Shown: piece after piece, positions 58,566-62,550 of the stretch | How the letters are laid out: each line of letters starts with the position of its first letter | Position numbering within the stretch: position 1 is the stretch's first letter | DNA from: Acidimicrobiales bacterium | GTDB taxonomy: Bacteria > Actinomycetota > Acidimicrobiia > Acidimicrobiales > SZUA-35 | NCBI GenBank assembly: GCA_028285495.1 | Contig: JANQPB010000002.1 | Span: 1-62,550 of the forward strand | Length of the DNA: 62,550 nucleotides | Reading direction: 5' to 3' | Notes under the pieces: model-generated | What the model was told of the DNA's origin: nothing | The model's database searches: none | The model's input: only the letters and a program-made list of their open reading frames with translations | Made by a program: the position numbers and the translations under genes

Positions 58566-59969
58566 ATGAGCACGTCGATCGAAACGGACTACCTCGTCGT
58601 CGGGGCCGGCGCCGCCGGCATGTCGATCGTCGACGAGTTGCTGACCAACGGCGACCCCGAGACCGACATCGTCCTGGTCGACCGCCGCCACCGGCCGGGC
58701 GGGCACTGGCAGGACGCCTACCCGTTCGTGCGGCTGCATCAGCCGTCGGTCTACTACGGCGTCAACTCGCGGCGGCTCGGCCACGACCGCATCGACACCT
58801 CCGGGCCGAACGCCGGCTTCTACGAGCGGGCGTCGGCCGACGAGATCTGCGACTACTACCAGCGGGTGCTCGACGAGCGGTTCCTCGACTCCGGCCGGGT
58901 CACGTTCCTCGGGATGCACGACTACCGGGGCCGAGACGGCGACGACCACCTGGTCGTCTCGCAGCTCAGCGGCCGGCCGACGCCGATCCGGGCTCGGCGC
59001 CGGCTCGTCGACGCCACCTATGTCGAGTCGATCATCCCGTCCCGCCACACACCGTCGTTCGCCGTCGACCCGGCCGCCCGCCTGCTCGCGCCGAACCAGC
59101 TCGTCCACTACGCCGACGGCGGCGACGACTTCACCGTGCTCGGGGCGGGCAAGACGGCGATGGACACCTGCGTCTGGCTGTTGGAGCTCGGCGTCGACCC
59201 GGACCGGATCCGCTGGGTCCGGCCCCGGGACGGCTGGTTCGTCGACCGCACCTACACCCAGCCGCTCGACCTCGCCGCCAACATGATCAGCTACCAGGCG
59301 GCGATGATGGAGTCGGCCGCCAGCGCCGCGTCCGGACTCGACCTGGCACTGCGCATGGAGGAGCGGGGGATGATGTTCCGGCTCGACCCGTCGGTCGAAC
59401 CCGAGGTCTCCCGGGGGGCGACGGTCTCCCGCTACGAGCTCGACCTCCTCCGCCGCATCGAGCGGGTGGTCCGTCAGGGCAACGTGTCGGCGATCGGCCC
59501 TGACCGGATCCAGCTGACCGCCGGCTCCCTGCCGACCGGGCCGGACGTCGTGCACGTCGACTGCACCGCCCCCGGCCTGGCCAACGCCGCGCCGCAGCCG
59601 ATCTTCGCCGGCGACACGATCCGGGTGCAGATGACCACGCTCGGCGTGTCGCCGTGGAGCGCAGCGCTGCTCGGGTTCGTCGAGACCCTCGACCTGGCCG
59701 ACGCCGAGCGGAACCGGCTCTGCCCTCCGATTCCCCGCCCCGGCCTCATCGCCCGCCAGTTGGAGATCCTGGCCATCGGACTCGGCATCGAGCCGGCGCG
59801 GCGGGCCAACGCCGAGCTGACCGGCTGGAACGCGGCGGCTCGGCTGAACCCGGGCCGCTCGGTCGCCGACCACCTCGACGAGCCGGACGTGCAGGCCGCC
59901 ATGGCGACGATCATGGCCAACTTCGAGCCGGCGGTGGCCAACGCCGCCGCCCGGTCGGCCGCGGCCTGA
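58566..59969 (+). CDS. FAD-dependent oxidoreductase (flavin monooxygenase-like)
   Basis: The 467-residue protein has an FAD motif YLVVGAGAAGMSIVDELLTN (residues 9-28) with an acidic cap LVDRRHRPGGHW, then YPFVRLHQPSVYYGVNSRRL, where FAD contacts the substrate pocket in this group. The second Rossmann core is DFTVLGAGKTAMDTCVWLL. The C-terminal portion has no domain that I recognise. It is divergent from the split-barrel protein, with a weak DtxR-like box in the gap. It is unlike the two shorter flavoproteins at 6588 and 38848. Substrate unknown. Confidence 0.82.
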   Translation: MSTSIETDYLVVGAGAAGMSIVDELLTNGDPETDIVLVDRRHRPGGHWQDAYPFVRLHQPSVYYGVNSRRLGHDRIDTSGPNAGFYERASADEICDYYQRVLDERFLDSGRVTFLGMHDYRGRDGDDHLVVSQLSGRPTPIRARRRLVDATYVESIIPSRHTPSFAVDPAARLLAPNQLVHYADGGDDFTVLGAGKTAMDTCVWLLELGVDPDRIRWVRPRDGWFVDRTYTQPLDLAANMISYQAAMMESAASAASGLDLALRMEERGMMFRLDPSVEPEVSRGATVSRYELDLLRRIERVVRQGNVSAIGPDRIQLTAGSLPTGPDVVHVDCTAPGLANAAPQPIFAGDTIRVQMTTLGVSPWSAALLGFVETLDLADAERNRLCPPIPRPGLIARQLEILAIGLGIEPARRANAELTGWNAAARLNPGRSVADHLDEPDVQAAMATIMANFEPAVANAAARSAAA

Positions 59970-60032
59970 GCCGGGCCGGGCACGGCCGACCCGATCGCCG
60001 GCGTCGCCGGTCGCCGATCGCCGGGAGCGCGC

Positions 60033-60572
60033 TCAGTCGGGATCGGCTCCGTGGCCGAGGCGGACGAGGGCGGCGTCGACCCAGCGCGACTTCTCGGCCA
60101 CGTACCGGTCCCGCTCGGTTGCGTGGCGGGCGGCGAGGTCGGTCTTGAGCCGCTCGTACTCGGCGGCGAGGTGCCGGTCGCGGCGCAGTGCGTCGCGGAA
60201 GGCCAGGAAGCGGCGGACCTCGGGCGAGTCGACCGTGAGGACGTGGAGGTGGTGGGTCCGCCTGCCGGCCTCGACCCGCCTGAGGAAGTGGTGGGCGTCC
60301 CGCCCGACGGGGCCGTCGGGTCGATGCTCGTAGCCCAGCTCCTCCAGTGCCGGGAGCCGGTCGAGGAAGGCCGCGACCGAGTCGACGACGATCAGGATGT
60401 CGATCGTCGGCTTCGCCGCCAGCCCGGGAACGGCGGTGCTCCCGACGTGCTCGATCGAGTCCGCCACGCCGTCGAGGGCGGCCATCAGCGCATCCCGCTC
60501 GCGCCGGAAGCGCTCCGGCCAGGTCACCGAGTAGGCGACGACCTCGACGGTTCGGTCCGGGCGCCGGCCCAC
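60033..60572 (-). CDS. GrpB/UPF0157 family protein
   Basis: The 179-residue protein (GTG start at 60572; an ATG at 60647 is in frame but would overlap the upstream gene) has the GrpB family core VAYSVTWPERFRRERDALMA, SIEHVGSTAVPGLAAKPTID, ILIVV and HHLHVLTVDSPEVRRFLAFR. The family has a nucleotidyltransferase-like fold with the STAVPGLxAKPxID signature, but its function is not firmly known. It follows the serine hydrolase by 46 bases on the same strand. Confidence 0.88.
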   Translation of the reverse strand: MGRRPDRTVEVVAYSVTWPERFRRERDALMAALDGVADSIEHVGSTAVPGLAAKPTIDILIVVDSVAAFLDRLPALEELGYEHRPDGPVGRDAHHFLRRVEAGRRTHHLHVLTVDSPEVRRFLAFRDALRRDRHLAAEYERLKTDLAARHATERDRYVAEKSRWVDAALVRLGHGADPD

Positions 60573-60618
60573 GCCGTCAGTCTGCCACGCCGTGCCGGGT
60601 CGGGACGGGGCAGGTCGG

Positions 60619-61713
60619 TCACCAACGCGGGCCATCGCCCCAGCCACGGTCGCGGGCGACGAGGTCCAGGATCCCCGCGATGACCGCCGGGCCCTCCAGG
60701 GCGTTGGTGCAGGCTACGACGACCCTGGCCCCGTCGACCGAGGCGACGACCTCGGCCGAGAACCCCAGGTTGCGGCCGTTGTGCCAGAACCACTGCGGGT
60801 CGTCCGGCCGATCGAGGAACCAGCCGGTGCCGACGTGCCGGTCGATCCCGTCATCGGCCGGGGCGGACGACGAGTGCTCGAGCATCCGGGGCAGCACCGA
60901 CGACAACCGGCCGGCGGTGAGCTCGGCCACCAACCGGGCCAGGTCACCCGCGGTCGACCACAGCCCGGCCGCTGCGGTTTCGGGGTGGCGCCGCCAACCG
61001 CCGTCGAGCGGCTGGCCGTCGACCGAGCCCGGGCTGATCGTCGCACCGCCGGGCCACCCCGGTGGCTCGATCGAGAAGCCGGTCCGGTCGAGCCCGAGCG
61101 GGCGCACCAGCAGCCGGAGGGCCAGGTCGGCCAACGCCTCGCCGGTCGCCTCGACGAGGACGTGCTCGAGCGCGGCGTAGCCGCCACCCGAGTAACGGAA
61201 CGACCGGTCGGCGGTGAGCGCAACCGGCTCGCTGTTGCCTTCGCCCCGGAGGACGCCGGCCAGGTCGGGCACGGGCTCGTCGGCGCCGTAACCGAGGAAG
61301 CCGCTGACCGAGGCGCCGGCGCTGTGGGTCAGCAGGTCCCGTGGCGTGACGGGTCCCGCCGCGGCGTCGATCTCGACCACCGGTCTGAGGACGTCATCGA
61401 TCGGGTCATCGAGATCGACCGAACCGGCGTCGGCGGCCAGGAAGGCGGTGATGGCCGCCACCGGCTTGGACACCGAGCCGACCTGGAGCACGGTGTCGAT
61501 GTCGAGCGGCGGTCCGCCCGGCGCTCGACCCCAACCGCGGGCCACCACCGTCTGGCCACCGTCGACGACGACCAGGGCGACGCCAGGGGTCCCGGTGGTT
61601 GCGAGCAGGCCGTCCGGCCCGGCGAGCTCGCCGGTCAACGCCTCGACCAGCGGATCCGATGCGGTGCGGCCGATGTCCCCGCGGTCCTCCCCCTCGGATC
61701 GTCGCCCCGACAC
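60619..61713 (-). CDS. Serine hydrolase, beta-lactamase / esterase class C fold
   Basis: The 364-residue protein (GTG at 61713; longer in-frame extensions have no family features) has the S-x-x-K catalytic pair in QVGSVSKPVAAITAFL, the Tyr motif in FRYSGGGYAALEHVL (YSG in place of YxN), and WFWHNGRNLGFSAEV near the end as the H/KxG-like motif (HNG). These place it in the beta-lactamase/EstB-like family. There is no signal peptide, so it is probably cytoplasmic. LLTHSAGAS is the family's helix after the Ser. Substrate unknown. Confidence 0.85.
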   Translation of the reverse strand: MSGRRSEGEDRGDIGRTASDPLVEALTGELAGPDGLLATTGTPGVALVVVDGGQTVVARGWGRAPGGPPLDIDTVLQVGSVSKPVAAITAFLAADAGSVDLDDPIDDVLRPVVEIDAAAGPVTPRDLLTHSAGASVSGFLGYGADEPVPDLAGVLRGEGNSEPVALTADRSFRYSGGGYAALEHVLVEATGEALADLALRLLVRPLGLDRTGFSIEPPGWPGGATISPGSVDGQPLDGGWRRHPETAAAGLWSTAGDLARLVAELTAGRLSSVLPRMLEHSSSAPADDGIDRHVGTGWFLDRPDDPQWFWHNGRNLGFSAEVVASVDGARVVVACTNALEGPAVIAGILDLVARDRGWGDGPRW

Positions 61714-61984
61714 GTCGACGAACCTACCGCCGGGACCGGACGGAGTCCGCGTCGGGGAGTCGGTTGGCCGCGGCAGAACCCCGGTCCCACCGGCCGGCGC
61801 GGGACACGCATCCCGCTCCGTCGGCCCACCCGGGCCGATCGATCGGGAGGCCGAGCGCCTCGCCATCGCCCCGGACCTCGCAGCCGGCCGAGCCGGCCAC
61901 GCCCGGTGGACGGGCTCGGCCGCCAGCCCTCGCCCCGCCCGTTCGACTTGCCACCCGGACCGCATCATGGGACGCTGATCCGCT

Positions 61985-62550
61985 ATGCGGTCCAGAGCTC
62001 GCCGGCGACGGTCACGGGGTCGCGTCGCCCGCACGCCGGTACGGCTCGGCGTCGTGGCCAGTGCGGTCGTCCTGGCGCTCGCCGGCGCCGGCTGCTCGGC
62101 GGCCGACGAGCCCTCGGCGGCGGGCGACGCCGGACCGGCCGCCTCGCCCTCGGCCGCGTCCTCGACCACCTCGGACGACGCAGGTGCGTCGGCGGGGGAC
62201 AGCCAGCCCGAACCGACCTCGACCACCGGTCAGCCGGTCTCGGGACCGAGCGCGGCCGAGCGGGCGGCCGAGGCCGACGGCATCGTCCCCCTCGACTGCG
62301 CCGACCAGCTCCCGGCCTACGTCGAGAACCGCATCCCGGGCGGGCCGACCAGCGAGCGGCTCAGCTGCTGGGCCCTGCCGACCGTCGAGGACCCGACCGA
62401 CCCCGGCAGCCGAGCCATCGACGTCACCTTCTACACCTGGTCGCCGAACGACCCCGAACGGCGCCGCCCCGACCCGATCGTCTACCTCCCCGGTGGGCCC
62501 CGCGGCAGCGCCTTCAACTCGCTCGTCCCGTTCACGACGACCAACATCCA
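61985..62550 (+). CDS. Secreted lipoprotein, probably alpha/beta hydrolase (cut by window edge)
   Basis: From the ATG at 61985, 188 codons are open to the right edge. Residues 1-39 form a lipoprotein signal: an Arg-rich N-region, VRLGVVASAVVLALAGAGCS with Cys in the lipobox, then a Ser/Ala/Thr-rich linker to about residue 90. VPLDCADQLPAYVENRIPGG, SCWALPTVEDPTDPGSRAID and DPIVYLPGGPRGSAFNSL recall secreted TAP-like/prolyl-aminopeptidase alpha/beta hydrolases, where C.xLxVPxDxxxP and LxGGPGxS precede the nucleophile. Here PGGPRGSA is the oxyanion-region motif. The catalytic Ser lies beyond the edge. Confidence 0.75.
   Translation, partial: MRSRARRRRSRGRVARTPVRLGVVASAVVLALAGAGCSAADEPSAAGDAGPAASPSAASSTTSDDAGASAGDSQPEPTSTTGQPVSGPSAAERAAEADGIVPLDCADQLPAYVENRIPGGPTSERLSCWALPTVEDPTDPGSRAIDVTFYTWSPNDPERRRPDPIVYLPGGPRGSAFNSLVPFTTTNI

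Overview
The window is very GC-rich, uses many GTG, TTG and other non-ATG starts, and is packed with 4-base ATGA/GTGA/TTGA gene overlaps. Lipoproteins with actinobacterial-type signal peptides, a CobN/ChlID-type cobaltochelatase and DtxR-like boxes point to an actinobacterium, probably of the Acidimicrobiia type. That assignment is inference: there is no rRNA gene or other strong taxonomic marker here. I saw no tRNA, rRNA, insertion sequence or CRISPR array.

Layout. (1) 1-5652: the start of a large Ig/cadherin-repeat surface protein (minus strand, runs off the left edge), divergent from a 1482-residue protein in which a complete SecA-like motor (NBD1, preprotein cross-linking domain, NBD2) is followed by a long helical region and about 10 predicted membrane segments. 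This is the most unusual gene in the window. (2) 5729-7936: a GNAT acetyltransferase, then a flavoprotein with a Cys-rich tail under a Fur/Zur-type box, overlapping a small membrane protein. (3) 7943-16817: a six-gene minus-strand operon under another such box: a YbtPQ/IrtAB-like pair of ABC exporter-fold proteins plus an Opp/Nik-type binding protein, two permeases and a fused double ATPase. This layout fits metallophore uptake. (4) 16933-36297: a cobalamin locus. A B12 riboswitch leads a minus-strand operon cobQ-cobN-chlID-cbiX-thrH. The divergent plus-strand run is cobO-cobB-RHH::cobI-cobM-cbiD-cobL-cbiG::cobJ-ferredoxin-cobH-sirC-cobA, facing a pduO-type adenosyltransferase. It mixes anaerobic-route (CbiD, CbiG, CbiX) and aerobic-route (CobN, ChlI/D) genes. 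No precorrin-6A reductase (CobK/CbiJ), CobG or nucleotide-loop genes are present.

(5) 36374-47313: metal homeostasis. It holds a methyltransferase, an SmtB/CzrA-like zinc sensor, a His-rich protein, an orphan metal-type ABC ATPase with a Cys cluster, another flavoprotein, a second YbtPQ-like ABC pair, an ECF transporter (fused AA', T, and a Trep_Strep-like S component) and a decayed siderophore-binding-protein gene. Fur-family boxes with the pattern GAAYGA-N3-TCRTTC recur at five places in regions 2, 3 and 5. (6) 47424-51423: a luciferase-like monooxygenase, an unassigned protein, an aldehyde dehydrogenase with a structured leader, and a bacterioferritin-like protein. (7) 51408-59969: a siderophore-type binding lipoprotein followed by an ABC ATPase tail remnant, a TetR regulator, a NitT/TauT-like ABC importer split over two divergent transcripts with a methyltransferase and a GntR regulator, a flavin split-barrel protein and a flavoprotein. 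DtxR/IdeR-like boxes lie at two binding-protein promoters, with a weaker one at the flavoprotein. (8) 60033-62550: a GrpB-family protein, a serine hydrolase, and the start of a secreted lipoprotein, probably an alpha/beta hydrolase, cut by the right edge.

Overall the window looks like a cobalamin and metal-acquisition island flanked by a strange SecA-membrane fusion. Two distinct operator families suggest that one metal (zinc, or iron through Fur) controls regions 2, 3 and 5 and another (iron through a DtxR protein) controls region 7.
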